DNA of 64,000 nt from Deltaproteobacteria bacterium (GCA_020852955.1 JADYZW010000064.1:1-64000), one strand, 5' to 3'; shown: positions 46,215-54,991, counted from the first letter of the stretch. Notes: generated by a model from the sequence alone, not told the origin. A program made the numbers and translations.

Positions 46215-46872
46215 GCCGTTGGCGCTCGGCGTGCTGCTCTCCGGAAGCGGCACGAATCTCCAGGCGCTGATCGACGCCATCGCGGCAGGCACGCTCGACG
46301 CCCGCATCGCCGTCGTCATCAGCAACGTCCCGGACGCCGGCGGCGTCGCGCGCGCGCGCCGTCACGGCCTCCCGACCGTCGTGCTGCGACACGGCGAGAT
46401 GCCGTCGCGCGAAGCGTACGACGCCCGCGTGGTGGAGACCCTCCGCGAGCACGGCGTCGATCTCGTCGTGCTCGCCGGCTTCATGCGCCTCGTGACGACG
46501 GTGCTGCTGCGGGCCTTCCCCGCTCGCGTCCTGAACATCCATCCCGCCCTCCTCCCGGCGTTTCCCGGCCTGCACGCGGAGCGCCAGGCCCTCGTCCACG
46601 GCGCCCGCATCACCGGCGTCACCGTACACTTCGTCGACGAGGAGACCGATCACGGGCCGATCCTCGCGCAAGCCGCCGTCCCGATCCTGCCCGACGACAC
46701 CGAGGAGAAGCTGCACGTGCGCGTCCAGCGCCAGGAGCACCGCCTGTATCCGTTCGCCATCCAGTTGATCGCGACGGGACGCGTGCGCGTCGACGGGCGC
46801 CGCGTGCTCCTGCGCGACGCCGCCTGCGCGATAGACGCGGTGCTGGCCAACCCGACGCCGCCCGCCACGTGA
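46207..46872 (+). CDS. purN: phosphoribosylglycinamide formyltransferase
   Basis: 221 residues. 10-formyl-THF dependent formylation of GAR. SGSGTNLQALIDA near the N-terminus binds the phosphate; NIHPALLPAFPG supplies the catalytic Asn and His and HFVDEETDHGPI the Asp. Starts at ATG 46207 within the purM 3' end. Coupled to the next membrane-protein gene by a GTGA overlap, so that gene shares this transcript. Confidence 0.95.
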   Translation: MPEPLALGVLLSGSGTNLQALIDAIAAGTLDARIAVVISNVPDAGGVARARRHGLPTVVLRHGEMPSREAYDARVVETLREHGVDLVVLAGFMRLVTTVLLRAFPARVLNIHPALLPAFPGLHAERQALVHGARITGVTVHFVDEETDHGPILAQAAVPILPDDTEEKLHVRVQRQEHRLYPFAIQLIATGRVRVDGRRVLLRDAACAIDAVLANPTPPAT

Positions 46873-47861
46873 CTCGCGCTACGCGCATCGTTCACGCCGC
46901 CCTCGTGCTCGCGGGACTCGGCGTGTTCGTCGCGCTCGTCCACCACGTCGGCCCCGCGCGCCTCGCGGGCGACCTCCGTCGCTTCGGCTGGGCCATCCTC
47001 GGCGTCGTGGCATTCGAGCTCCTGATCGACGGCTGCAACACCGCGGCCTGGCGCGCCATCCTGCCACCGGACTCACCCGTCGGCTTCGGACGCCTGTACT
47101 GGGTGCGGCAAGCCGGCGTCGCGATCAACCAGGTGACGCCGACGGCGACCGTCGGCGGAGAAGTCGTCAAGACGCTCCTCCTCCGGCCGTACCTGCGGGC
47201 GGCGACGAGCGCGGCTTCGCTCGTCGCCGCCCGCATGAGCCACGCGCTCGGCCAGACCATCCTCGTGCTCCTCGGCCTGTCGGCGATGCTGCGCCGGATC
47301 GGAGACGCCGCCGACCTCCGAGGCGCGATCGTCCTGACGGTCGTCGCGCTCGCCGGAGGCGTGCTGAGCTTCGTGTGGCTCCAACGCCGCGGCATCTTCG
47401 CGCGCCTGGCGAACGGCCTGCCGCGGCTCGGCCTCGCCGAGCGGCTCGTCGCGCGCGCGCGCGCGGCGGCGCTGGCCCTGGATGGCCAGCTCGCGGCCTT
47501 CTACCGAGAGCGACCGGGCGCCTTCGCCGCGTCGATCGCCTGGCACCTCCTCGGCCAGCTCGTCGGCCTCTTCCAGCTTTCCTTCATCCTGACGACGCTC
47601 GGCATCCCGGCCTCGATCGCCACCTGCCTCGCGATCGAGGCCTTCGCGCTCGTACTCGATTCGGCGGCATTCCTGGTCCCGGGGCGCGTCGGCGCGCAGG
47701 AGGCCGGCCGCGTGCTGGTGTTCACGACCTTCGGGCTGAGTGCCACGACCGGCCTCGCGGTCGCCGTGATCGTCCGGCTCAACCAGCTGGCGGTGGTCGC
47801 GCTCGGGCTCGCGGCGTACGCCGTGCTCTCGGCGGGCGCGCGGGCGCCGAACCGGGCGTGA
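46869..47861 (+). CDS. lysylphosphatidylglycerol-synthase-TM / flippase-like membrane protein
   Basis: 330 residues from GTG 46869. Seven to eight TM segments are spread over the chain. The family (UPF0104, the flippase half of MprF) is recognised by QAGVAINQVTPTATVGGEVVK near 78-98 and by VPGRVGAQEAG near 275-285. Members move lipids or act in hopanoid and glycolipid synthesis. It is coupled to purN but its 3' neighbour, four bases away and convergent, is a CDP-alcohol phosphotransferase, so it could serve the lipid-like product of that cluster. Substrate unknown. Confidence 0.82.
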   Translation: MTRATRIVHAALVLAGLGVFVALVHHVGPARLAGDLRRFGWAILGVVAFELLIDGCNTAAWRAILPPDSPVGFGRLYWVRQAGVAINQVTPTATVGGEVVKTLLLRPYLRAATSAASLVAARMSHALGQTILVLLGLSAMLRRIGDAADLRGAIVLTVVALAGGVLSFVWLQRRGIFARLANGLPRLGLAERLVARARAAALALDGQLAAFYRERPGAFAASIAWHLLGQLVGLFQLSFILTTLGIPASIATCLAIEAFALVLDSAAFLVPGRVGAQEAGRVLVFTTFGLSATTGLAVAVIVRLNQLAVVALGLAAYAVLSAGARAPNRA

Positions 47862-47865
47862 GGTC

Positions 47866-49134
47866 TCACGTCGGTCGCGCGTCGCCTGGAGTCGTCGCGA
47901 CCACCCAGGCGACACGGCACGCGTGCACCGCGACGGTCGCCACGGCCCACGCCACCGCGCAGACGAAGGCTTCGGCGGAACGACCGGTGAAGAATCCCCC
48001 GACGAAGATCGCCACGTAGACGTTGCGCCGGCCCGCGATGGCGCGGAACCGACGATCGAACGGCGTCAGCTCGTCGAGCATGCGGCCGGTCGCCCGCCGC
48101 GCTGCGACGTACAGGAGACTGTCCGCGAGATCACACGCGACGAGCAGCCAGCCCGCGCACCAGAGCTCCGCGTGCCCCGGAACGCGCGCGAAGTACGACG
48201 CCAGGGCGAGGTACCAGCCGTTCTCGTAGAGGAAGTCGCCGACGTGTTCGAGCTCGCCGAGCTTCGAGGTCTGGAGCTTCAGGCGCGCGAGCTTGCCGTC
48301 CACGCCGTCGAGGACGCCGACGATCAACGCCAGGAGGACGCCGACGCGCAGCCACCCGTCGTGGAAGAGCACGGCCACGATGCCCGCCAGCGCCAACGTG
48401 AAGAGGGTGATCTGGTTCGGCGTCACGTTCGTCGGCGCGAGCCGCCGCACCAGGAAGTTCTCGAAGGGCGTGTCGAAGTATCGCCCCGGCAGATCGAGCG
48501 CGCGCTTCTGGACGTGATCGAGCAGCACGCTCCACGCGGCGCGCTGCTCGCCGGCCGTCCCGGCGGGGACGACGTACGGCGTCGCGTCGCCGCGAAGCTC
48601 CGGCCGGTACGGATCGAGCGTGCCCAGGGGGCAGCGGGCCGCATGCGCCGCCAGCGCGGCGCCGTGCCGCGCGACGTCGGCCGCGAGCACCCACGCAACC
48701 GGCTCGGGCCGCCGGCCGTCGACGCTGGCGAACGTGGTGCGGTCGCGATCAAGCAGCGTCCGGAGAACCCGCAGGTCGATCAGCCGGTCGGCCGCGAGGC
48801 CGAGAAAGGCGCCCGGACGGGCCGGCGTCGCGGCGAGCGCGCTCGCGAGATCACCGACATCCTCCGGCACGCGATGCACGGCGACGACCGCGCCCGGAAC
48901 GCCGACCGTCGGCTCCGGATCCCCGCCGGGCACGAGGAGCACGACGCGGACGCGGCGGAGCGTCACGAGCTGCTTCACCTGCCGCTCGAGCAGCGAGAGG
49001 CCGCCGGGCGTCCCGGCGCGCCGCCACGTCGCGGGCGACGGCACGAAGATCAGGGCGTCTACGCCCGCCGCGTCGCCCGCGGCGGCGGCCGTGCCGCGCC
49101 CGCCGCATTGCCGCGCCTCGCTCCGCCCCTCCAC
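47866..49134 (-). CDS. two-domain CDP-alcohol phosphotransferase with variant active-site motif
   Basis: 422 residues from GTG 49134. Residues about 25-215 resemble a nucleotidyltransferase fold but the GxGxR...K signature is degraded (FVPSPATWRRAGTPGG), so this half is probably inactive or binding only. Residues about 235-420 form a membrane CDP-alcohol phosphotransferase. The motif reads DGVDGKLAR, eight residues, GELEHVGD: the usual G-x3-D-x3-D has become G-x2-E-x3-D. I recall similar E-H variants in related proteins, so this is probably a real subclass, but that is memory rather than a search. The architecture recalls IPCT-DIPPS enzymes that make inositol phosphodiesters. Divergent from the HAD-led operon. 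Confidence 0.78.
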   Translation of the reverse strand: MEGRSEARQCGGRGTAAAAGDAAGVDALIFVPSPATWRRAGTPGGLSLLERQVKQLVTLRRVRVVLLVPGGDPEPTVGVPGAVVAVHRVPEDVGDLASALAATPARPGAFLGLAADRLIDLRVLRTLLDRDRTTFASVDGRRPEPVAWVLAADVARHGAALAAHAARCPLGTLDPYRPELRGDATPYVVPAGTAGEQRAAWSVLLDHVQKRALDLPGRYFDTPFENFLVRRLAPTNVTPNQITLFTLALAGIVAVLFHDGWLRVGVLLALIVGVLDGVDGKLARLKLQTSKLGELEHVGDFLYENGWYLALASYFARVPGHAELWCAGWLLVACDLADSLLYVAARRATGRMLDELTPFDRRFRAIAGRRNVYVAIFVGGFFTGRSAEAFVCAVAWAVATVAVHACRVAWVVATTPGDARPT

Positions 49135-49143
49135 GATCCGCGC

Positions 49144-49172
49144 CAGGTAGCGTCCGTCGGCGACGCCGTCAA
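49144..49172 (-). promoter_or_regulatory. leaderless-type promoter of the variant CDP-alcohol phosphotransferase
   Basis: TTGACG (49167-49172), 17-bp spacer, TACCTG (49144-49149) on the minus strand; the -10 ends 9 nt before GTG 49134. Its -35 box directly abuts that of the promoter on the other strand. Confidence 0.55.
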
Positions 49173-49201
49173 TTGCCCGTCCGCAGGACGCCTGGTACGT
49201 C
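49173..49201 (+). promoter_or_regulatory. leaderless-type promoter of the HAD-led operon
   Basis: TTGCCC (49173-49178), 17-bp spacer, TACGTC (49196-49201); the -10 ends 6 nt before GTG 49208. With the opposite promoter it forms a back-to-back pair with adjoining -35 boxes, so only one polymerase should bind at a time. Confidence 0.55.
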
Positions 49202-49207
49202 TTCCGC

Positions 49208-49915
49208 GTGGCAGGCTCCGCGAGCGCAGCGCGACGCGTCGACGGTCTCGCCGCGATCCTTCTCGACTACGGCGGCACGCTCGACGGCGACGCCCAGCAC
49301 TGGTTCGACCGCTTCGCGCGCCTCTGGGCCGACGCGGACGGCGCGGTCCCTCTCCCGGCGCTGAAGGACGCGTTCTATACCGCCGACGCCGCGCTCCCCC
49401 GCGACCCGGAGATCCGGAGCTTCGGCCTCGAGCGCATGCTCCGCACGCACGTCGACCTCCAACTCCGCCATCACGGCCGCCGCGACGACGCGTTGGCGAC
49501 GCGGCTGGCCGACGCCTTCATCGCCGAGACGCGCGCCGCCTGGGACCGGAACCGCCCGCTTCTGCGCGCGCTCGCGCGCCGTTTCCGCCTCGGCGTCGTC
49601 TCGAACGCCTACGGCAACATGCCCGCGCTCCTCGCCGAGGCCGACCTCGCGCCCTTCGACGTCGTCGTCGACTCCGCGATCGAGCGCCTCGCGAAGCCCG
49701 ACCCCGCGATCTACACGCTCGCGGCGACGCGCCTCGGCATACCGCCGGGCGCGGTGCTCCACGTCGGCGACTCGTGGGAGCGCGACGTGGTCCCCTCGGC
49801 CGCCGCCGGAATGCGGAGCGCGTGGCTGGCGCGTCCGGAGGCGGCGACACCGACCACGCCCGCGAACGTCTGGCGCCTCGATTCGCTCCTCGACCTCGGG
49901 ACGTTGCTCGCGTGA
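49208..49915 (+). CDS. HAD-superfamily (subfamily IA) hydrolase, probable phosphatase
   Basis: 235 residues from GTG 49208. The motifs are complete except that motif I is DYGGT (nucleophile Asp20; the acid/base second Asp is replaced by Gly). SNAYGN is motif II, KPDPAIY carries the motif III Lys and GDSWERD motif IV. Loss of the second motif I Asp can lower phosphatase activity, so it may act on a restricted substrate or need an assistant. First gene of six overlapping genes; a phosphoalcohol or phosphosugar intermediate is a likely substrate by context. Confidence 0.8.
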   Translation: MAGSASAARRVDGLAAILLDYGGTLDGDAQHWFDRFARLWADADGAVPLPALKDAFYTADAALPRDPEIRSFGLERMLRTHVDLQLRHHGRRDDALATRLADAFIAETRAAWDRNRPLLRALARRFRLGVVSNAYGNMPALLAEADLAPFDVVVDSAIERLAKPDPAIYTLAATRLGIPPGAVLHVGDSWERDVVPSAAAGMRSAWLARPEAATPTTPANVWRLDSLLDLGTLLA

Positions 49916-50625
49916 TCGCCGGCATCATCGCGGCGGGCCTCGGCGAGCGGCTGCAGGCGCGGGGTATCCGCACCCCGAAGCCGCTCATCGAGATCGCGGG
50001 CCGCCCGCTGATCGCCCGCGCCATCAACGCCCTCTGCGCCGCTGGCGCTTCGCGCATCGCGTGCATCGTGAACGCCGAGACCGACCAGGTGCGCGACTAC
50101 CTCCGCGCCGTGGCCTGGCCGGTCCCCGTCGACGTCCTACAGCGCACGACCGCGAGCTCGGCGGAGAGCTTCCTCGCATTGCGCCCGCTCCTCTCGCACG
50201 CGCCGTTCCTCCTGACCACCGTCGACACCATCTGCGCTCCGAGTGCGCTGGTCGCCCTGGCGGCGCGCGGCCGCGCGCTCTCGCCGACCGCGAGCGTGCT
50301 CGGCGTGACCACGACCGTCGACGACGAGAAGCCGCTCTGGGCCGAGATGGCCGACGACGATCGCATCCGCTCGCTCGGCGACCCGGCGCGCGCGCGCCAC
50401 GTGACCGCCGGCGTTTACTTCCTGCAACCCCTGGTATATTCGCTCGCGGATGAAGCCGCCCCGCGCGCATTCACCGCGTTTCGCGCCGTGCTCGGGGCGC
50501 TGCTCGCGCATGGTCACCCGCTCCACGGGTTCGACGTCGGCGCAGCGATCGACGTCGATCGCCCCGAGGACATCGTGGCCGCCGAGCGCCTGCTCGGCCT
50601 GAACGTCCGATGCGGAGCCTCGTAG
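49912..50625 (+). CDS. nucleotidyltransferase (sugar/alcohol-phosphate NTP transferase)
   Basis: 237 residues from GTG 49912, overlapping the HAD stop (GTGA). GT-A-like nucleotidyltransferase with an intact signature: AAGLGERL, then KPLIEIAGRPLI near 20-31, and a metal Asp in LLTTVDTI near 102. It should activate a phosphorylated alcohol or sugar with CTP or another NTP. Because both phosphotransferases in the cluster have weak nucleotidyltransferase halves, this enzyme may supply their CDP-alcohol. That link is inference. Confidence 0.82.
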   Translation: MIAGIIAAGLGERLQARGIRTPKPLIEIAGRPLIARAINALCAAGASRIACIVNAETDQVRDYLRAVAWPVPVDVLQRTTASSAESFLALRPLLSHAPFLLTTVDTICAPSALVALAARGRALSPTASVLGVTTTVDDEKPLWAEMADDDRIRSLGDPARARHVTAGVYFLQPLVYSLADEAAPRAFTAFRAVLGALLAHGHPLHGFDVGAAIDVDRPEDIVAAERLLGLNVRCGAS

Positions 50626-51422
50626 GCGTATTCCGCGAGCCCGAGTACTCCCCGGGCCGCGTCGACGACGACGCCGCGATCCTCGAGCGCACGCGGGACG
50701 CGTTGGCCGCTTGCGGGATGACCCTGCGGCTCGGCGGCGTCGAGATCCTGGCCGACGAGGCGCCGGCGGCCGTGCTCGCGATGTGCCAGTCGGATCGCGC
50801 ACTCGCCGCGCTCGACCGGGCGGCGGCCGCCATCCCCGTCATGAACCATCCGGACGCGATTCGCGCGTGCCATCGGCGCGAGACGGTGCACCGCCTTACC
50901 GCCGCCGGCGCGCCGCTTCCGGCGACGCGCATCGTCCCGACCGCGGCCGGACGACCGCGCGACGTTCTCGCGCCGTGCTGGGTGAAACGCGGCGACGTCC
51001 ACGCGATGGCCGCGGACGACGTCGTCTTCGCGGCGACGGCGGACGCGCTCGAGGCGACGCTCGCGGACTTTGCCGCGCGCGGCATCGCCCACGCGGCGCT
51101 GCAGGCGCACGTCGAGGGCGTCGTCGTGAAATTCTACGGCGTGGCCGACGGACGCTTCTTCCGTTGCTACACCCACGAAGGAACCGTTCCGGCTCCGATG
51201 CCGGCCCTGTGGAACGTCGCGCGCGCGGGCGCCGCCGCCCTCGGGCTCGACGTGTTCGGCGGCGACCTCGTCGTCGCTTCCGACGGACGCCCATTCCTCA
51301 TCGACGTGAACGACTGGCCGAGCTTCGCGCGCTGCCGCGACGAGGCCGCCGACGCCATCGCCGGCTACGCGATCGATCGCCTGATCGAGGCGGCGCCGTC
51401 CCTCCAAGGGCAGCATGGATAG
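50610..51422 (+). CDS. ATP-grasp-like ligase
   Basis: 270 residues from ATG 50610, overlapping the nucleotidyltransferase by 16 bp. The chain shows an N-terminal Rossmann-like third, a central part with CWVKRGDVHAM (ATP-binding Lys) and ALQAHVEGVVVKFYGV, and a C-terminal metal-binding segment LIDVNDWPSFARC. These are features of RimK/Ddl-type ATP-grasp enzymes, which join a carboxylate to an amine. The carboxylate and amine are unknown; the amine could be the product of the next gene. Family assignment is moderate. Confidence 0.68.
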   Translation: MRSLVGVFREPEYSPGRVDDDAAILERTRDALAACGMTLRLGGVEILADEAPAAVLAMCQSDRALAALDRAAAAIPVMNHPDAIRACHRRETVHRLTAAGAPLPATRIVPTAAGRPRDVLAPCWVKRGDVHAMAADDVVFAATADALEATLADFAARGIAHAALQAHVEGVVVKFYGVADGRFFRCYTHEGTVPAPMPALWNVARAGAAALGLDVFGGDLVVASDGRPFLIDVNDWPSFARCRDEAADAIAGYAIDRLIEAAPSLQGQHG

Positions 51423-52737
51423 GAAGCCCGGCTCGAAGTCTCGTTCCGTGTTCCGCGAGGAGCAAGCCGTCGTCGCGCCGGGACAGCAACGCATCGCGCT
51501 CCTGTCCGAGCTGGCGCTCGCATCCGGCCGCGGCGCGACCCTCACCGATCTCGACGGCAACACCTACCTCGACTTCTTCGCGGGCGTCGCCGTCGCGAGC
51601 CTCGGCCACGCGCACCCCGCCTACATCTCGAAGGTCGAAGCGCAGCTCCGCCGCATCTCCGTCGGCAGCTTCACGACCGAGAATCGCCTGAAGCTGCTCA
51701 CGCTGATCGCGAAGCTCGCGCCCGGACGCCTCGGCCGCACGCAGCTCTTCAGCGGCGGCGCGGAAGCGGTGGAGGCGGCGTTCCGACTCGCCATGTCGTC
51801 CACCGGCAAGCACGAGATCGTCGGGTTCTGGGGAGGATTTCACGGCAAGACGGCGGGCGTCATGGGCCTGATCGGCGACGAGTCCAAGTACGGCTGGGGC
51901 CCCCTGCCCGGCGGCCGGTTCTCCGTGCCCTACGCCGACTGCGCGCGCTGCCCGTTCAAGCTTCGACATCCCGACTGCGGCCTCGCCTGCGCGGACTTCG
52001 CGCGCCATGCGATCAAGCGCACCACCTCGGGAGCGGTCGCGGCGATCGTCATCGAGCCGATGCAGGGTACGGCCGGTAACGTCATCCCGCCGGCGGAGTT
52101 CCTTCCGGCGATCCAGAGCATCGCGAAGGAGATCGGCGCCCTCCTGATCGCCGACGAGATGATCACCGGCTTCGGACGCACCGGCCGCTGGTTCGGATGC
52201 AACCATGCCGACGTCGTCCCCGACATCATGACGGTCGGCAAAGGAATGGGGAACGGCTTCCCGATCAGCGGCGTGATCTCGTCGGACGACATCGTGAAGG
52301 CCGAGCCCTTCTCGCGCGCGAGCGCCTCGTCCTCCAGCTACGGCGGCAACCCGCTGGCGTCGACGGCCGCACTCGCGACCCTCGAGGCGATCGTCGACGA
52401 GGGCTTGGTCGAGCATGCCGCGACGGTCGGCGCGCACATGCTGGATCGGCTGCGGGCCATGCGGGAGACCTACCCCTTCCTCGGCGACGTCCGCGGCGCC
52501 GGCTTGATGATCGGCGTCGATCTCGTCGCCGATCGTCGCACGAACGAGCTCCTCGGACGCGCCGCGACCGAGCGCGTCTTCCTCGACGCGCTCCAGCACG
52601 GACTCTTGATGATGGGCTACTTCCCGCGCATCCGCATCAATCCCCCGCTCACGATCACGCGCGAGCAGGCCGATCAGGGCCTCGACATTCTCGATCGGGT
52701 CTTCGCCCGCGCCGCCAAGGAAATTCCGGCGTCGTGA
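51415..52737 (+). CDS. class III PLP aminotransferase
   Basis: 440 residues from ATG 51415, overlapping the ATP-grasp gene by 8 bp. Fold-type I, class III: SGGAEAVEAAFRLA near 119-132, GFHGKTAGVMG, IADEMITGFGRTG with the PLP Asp, and PLP Lys276 in TVGKGMGNGFP. A four-Cys segment (CARCPFKL to CGLAC, near 179-194) resembles one in some aspartate-aminotransferase-family members and could bind metal. It would transfer an amino group to a ketone or aldehyde, plausibly one made by the dehydrogenase encoded next. Exact substrate cannot be read. Confidence 0.88.
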   Translation: MDRKPGSKSRSVFREEQAVVAPGQQRIALLSELALASGRGATLTDLDGNTYLDFFAGVAVASLGHAHPAYISKVEAQLRRISVGSFTTENRLKLLTLIAKLAPGRLGRTQLFSGGAEAVEAAFRLAMSSTGKHEIVGFWGGFHGKTAGVMGLIGDESKYGWGPLPGGRFSVPYADCARCPFKLRHPDCGLACADFARHAIKRTTSGAVAAIVIEPMQGTAGNVIPPAEFLPAIQSIAKEIGALLIADEMITGFGRTGRWFGCNHADVVPDIMTVGKGMGNGFPISGVISSDDIVKAEPFSRASASSSSYGGNPLASTAALATLEAIVDEGLVEHAATVGAHMLDRLRAMRETYPFLGDVRGAGLMIGVDLVADRRTNELLGRAATERVFLDALQHGLLMMGYFPRIRINPPLTITREQADQGLDILDRVFARAAKEIPAS

Positions 52738-53813
52738 CGACGCGGCGGCCACGCCCGCTACGCGGGGCGATCGTGGGATTCGGCAACGTCGCCGTCGAGG
52801 GCCATCTGCCGGCCTGGCGCCAACACAAGCTCTTCAACATCGTAGCGGTCTGCGACCCGAGCGAGACCCGGCTGGCGCTCGCCGCAGACGCGCTGCCCGC
52901 GGCGCGCCGCTACGCGACCATCGACGAACTCCTGCTGAACGAGCGGCTGGATTTCGTCGACGTCGCGACGCCGCCCGCGAGCCACGCCGCGATCGCGCTC
53001 GCCGCGCTCGCGAAGCGGGTGGCTGTCCTCTCCGAGAAGCCTCTCGCCACCAGGTGGGACGATCTTCGCCGGATACGCACGGCGGCGCGCGCCGCTCGGG
53101 CGGTCGTCTTCACGGCCCACAACTGGAAGTACGCGCCGATCATCCGTACGGCGAAGCGCACGCTCCGACGCGGCGACATCGGCACCGTGTCGCACGTCCG
53201 CCTCGAGACGATTCGCAGCGCCCCTCCGACCGACGCGGGCACCGACCGTACCTGGCGCCTCGATCCGGCGACCGCCGGCGGCGGCATCCTCGTCGACCAC
53301 GGATGGCATGCCTTCTACCTCGCGCGCCATCTGGCCGACGCCGACCCGATCGCGATCTCGGCCGTGACGTCGCAGCGCAAGTTCACGACGGCGGGCGTCG
53401 AAGACACCGCCGAATGCACCATCGAGTTCCCGAACGCGCGCGCGGAGATCTTCCTCACGTGGGCCGGCGACACCCGCCGGAACAGCGGGACGGTCACGGG
53501 AGCCCTCGGCGCGTTGACGATCGCCGACGGCTCGCTGATCACCGCGCTCGGCGGTCGTCCGCCCGTCGAGACGCGCTTCGCGCAACCACTCTCGGCCGGC
53601 TCGTACCATCCCGATTGGTTCGCCACGATGCTCGACGACTTCCACGCCGAGGTGTCCGACCCGGCGGTTCGCGGCGACAACCTCCGCGAAGCCGAGGCGT
53701 GCGGTCGCCTCCTGGAGCGCGCCTACCAGTCGAGCGCGAGCGGCGGCGCACGCGTCGCGCTGGAGGACGCTCCGCCCCCCACGGCGGGAAGCGACGCTGC
53801 TGCCGGTGGGTGA
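52734..53813 (+). CDS. Gfo/Idh/MocA family NAD(P)-dependent dehydrogenase
   Basis: 359 residues from GTG 52734, overlapping the aminotransferase stop by 4 bp. The Rossmann N-terminus has GAIVGFGNVAVEG; the family SEKPLA motif with catalytic Lys follows near residue 100. HNWKYAP and GGGILVDHGWHAFYL give the C-terminal catalytic His region. Relatives oxidise hydroxyls of sugars and inositols. In context it would make the ketone for amination, or set stereochemistry of a cyclitol or sugar. It overlaps the next gene by 8 bp. Confidence 0.87.
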   Translation: MTTRRPRPLRGAIVGFGNVAVEGHLPAWRQHKLFNIVAVCDPSETRLALAADALPAARRYATIDELLLNERLDFVDVATPPASHAAIALAALAKRVAVLSEKPLATRWDDLRRIRTAARAARAVVFTAHNWKYAPIIRTAKRTLRRGDIGTVSHVRLETIRSAPPTDAGTDRTWRLDPATAGGGILVDHGWHAFYLARHLADADPIAISAVTSQRKFTTAGVEDTAECTIEFPNARAEIFLTWAGDTRRNSGTVTGALGALTIADGSLITALGGRPPVETRFAQPLSAGSYHPDWFATMLDDFHAEVSDPAVRGDNLREAEACGRLLERAYQSSASGGARVALEDAPPPTAGSDAAAGG

Positions 53814-54918
53814 CGGGGTCGCGGAGCGACCCTTCGACGGAATCATCGTCGCAGACGCCGGCGCGGACCGCATCGTCGGCGGGATGCGCCTCCTGGAGCG
53901 CGCCGCGTTCGCCCTGGTTCGGGCGGGGGCCGCGCGTCTCCTGGTGATCGGTCCGGGTCGCGAGGCCGCCCGCAGGATGCCGGCGGTGGACGTGCAGTGG
54001 AACGTGCCGCCGGCGACGTGGGTCGGCGCGACAGGCGATCCGCTCGTCGTGACCTCCGCTACCACCGTGGCTGCGCCCGCGACGATCGCGGCGCTCGCGG
54101 CGGAGGCGGCGCCGCACGCCGCCGCCGCCGGTGTCCTCTGGCGCGCCGACCCGGCATGCCCCGAGGCGCTCGACCCTCGGACCCGACCGGGTCTCCCTCC
54201 TCCCGCAGGTCTCCCGCGCTGGACTCCGCCGAAGGACGCGCTCCTCGTTCCGGCCGACGACGCGTCCGGACGCGCAGCCGCCGAGCGCGCCCTGCTCGAA
54301 CGCCTCGGACGGAGCGGCGACGGTTGGTTCACCCGGCTCGTCGACCGCCGCCTCTCGCGCGCCCTCACTCGCCTGCTTCTCCCGACCGGCGTCGCGCCCA
54401 ACGTCGTGACGCTCACGTCGATCGCGATCGGCATCACGGGCGGCTGTTGTTTCGCGCGCGGCACGCCCGGCGCGGCGGTCGCCGGCGCCCTCCTCTTCCT
54501 CCTGTCGACCATCGTGGACGGCTGCGACGGGGAGATCGCGCGTTTGACCTATCGCGAGAGCGCCTTCGGAGCGAAGCTCGACATCCTCGGCGACAACCTC
54601 GTCCATCTCTTTCTCTTCGGCGGGATCGCGATCGGCCTCTACGCCCGGAGCGGCGACCCGATCGTCGCCATCCTGGGATGGGCCCTCCTCAGCGGCGTCC
54701 TGCTCGCCATGGCGTCGGTCTACGCCTGCATCGTCCGCCGCTCCCCGAGCCCAGCTCAACGCGCGCTCTACGAAGCCTTCGCGAGCCGGGAATTCTCCTA
54801 TCTGCTCGTCATCCTGACGCTCGTCGACCGCCTCGATTGGTTTCTCTGGATGTCGGCGACCGGCACCTACGTCTTCGCGCTCGGGCTGCTGATCCTGGGC
54901 GCGCTCTCCAGGCGCTGA
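53806..54918 (+). CDS. two-domain CDP-alcohol phosphotransferase, canonical motif
   Basis: 370 residues from GTG 53806. Residues about 1-160 are a shortened, nucleotidyltransferase-like half lacking the GxGxR signature (IIVADAGADRIVGG). Residues about 175-370 form a membrane CDP-alcohol phosphotransferase with the complete motif DGCDGEIAR, eight residues, G, three, D, three, D (ending LDILGDN). It transfers a phosphoalcohol from CMP to a second alcohol, in the inner membrane. It is the last gene of the overlapping operon and the likely final step. Its divergently encoded partner has the same two-half layout, so the two may act in series. Confidence 0.82.
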   Translation: MGDGVAERPFDGIIVADAGADRIVGGMRLLERAAFALVRAGAARLLVIGPGREAARRMPAVDVQWNVPPATWVGATGDPLVVTSATTVAAPATIAALAAEAAPHAAAAGVLWRADPACPEALDPRTRPGLPPPAGLPRWTPPKDALLVPADDASGRAAAERALLERLGRSGDGWFTRLVDRRLSRALTRLLLPTGVAPNVVTLTSIAIGITGGCCFARGTPGAAVAGALLFLLSTIVDGCDGEIARLTYRESAFGAKLDILGDNLVHLFLFGGIAIGLYARSGDPIVAILGWALLSGVLLAMASVYACIVRRSPSPAQRALYEAFASREFSYLLVILTLVDRLDWFLWMSATGTYVFALGLLILGALSRR

Positions 54919-54991
54919 CGCGCCGCACCATTCCCTGCCGCGAAACCTCTCGTCACGCTCGGCCGTACCTCCCGATAGAGAGGATAGCGCC

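Noticed and set aside
50397-50450. Possible promoter (TATATT-like stretch) inside the nucleotidyltransferase gene
   Set aside because: No matching -35 at proper spacing and the downstream genes overlap tightly, so an internal promoter is not needed.
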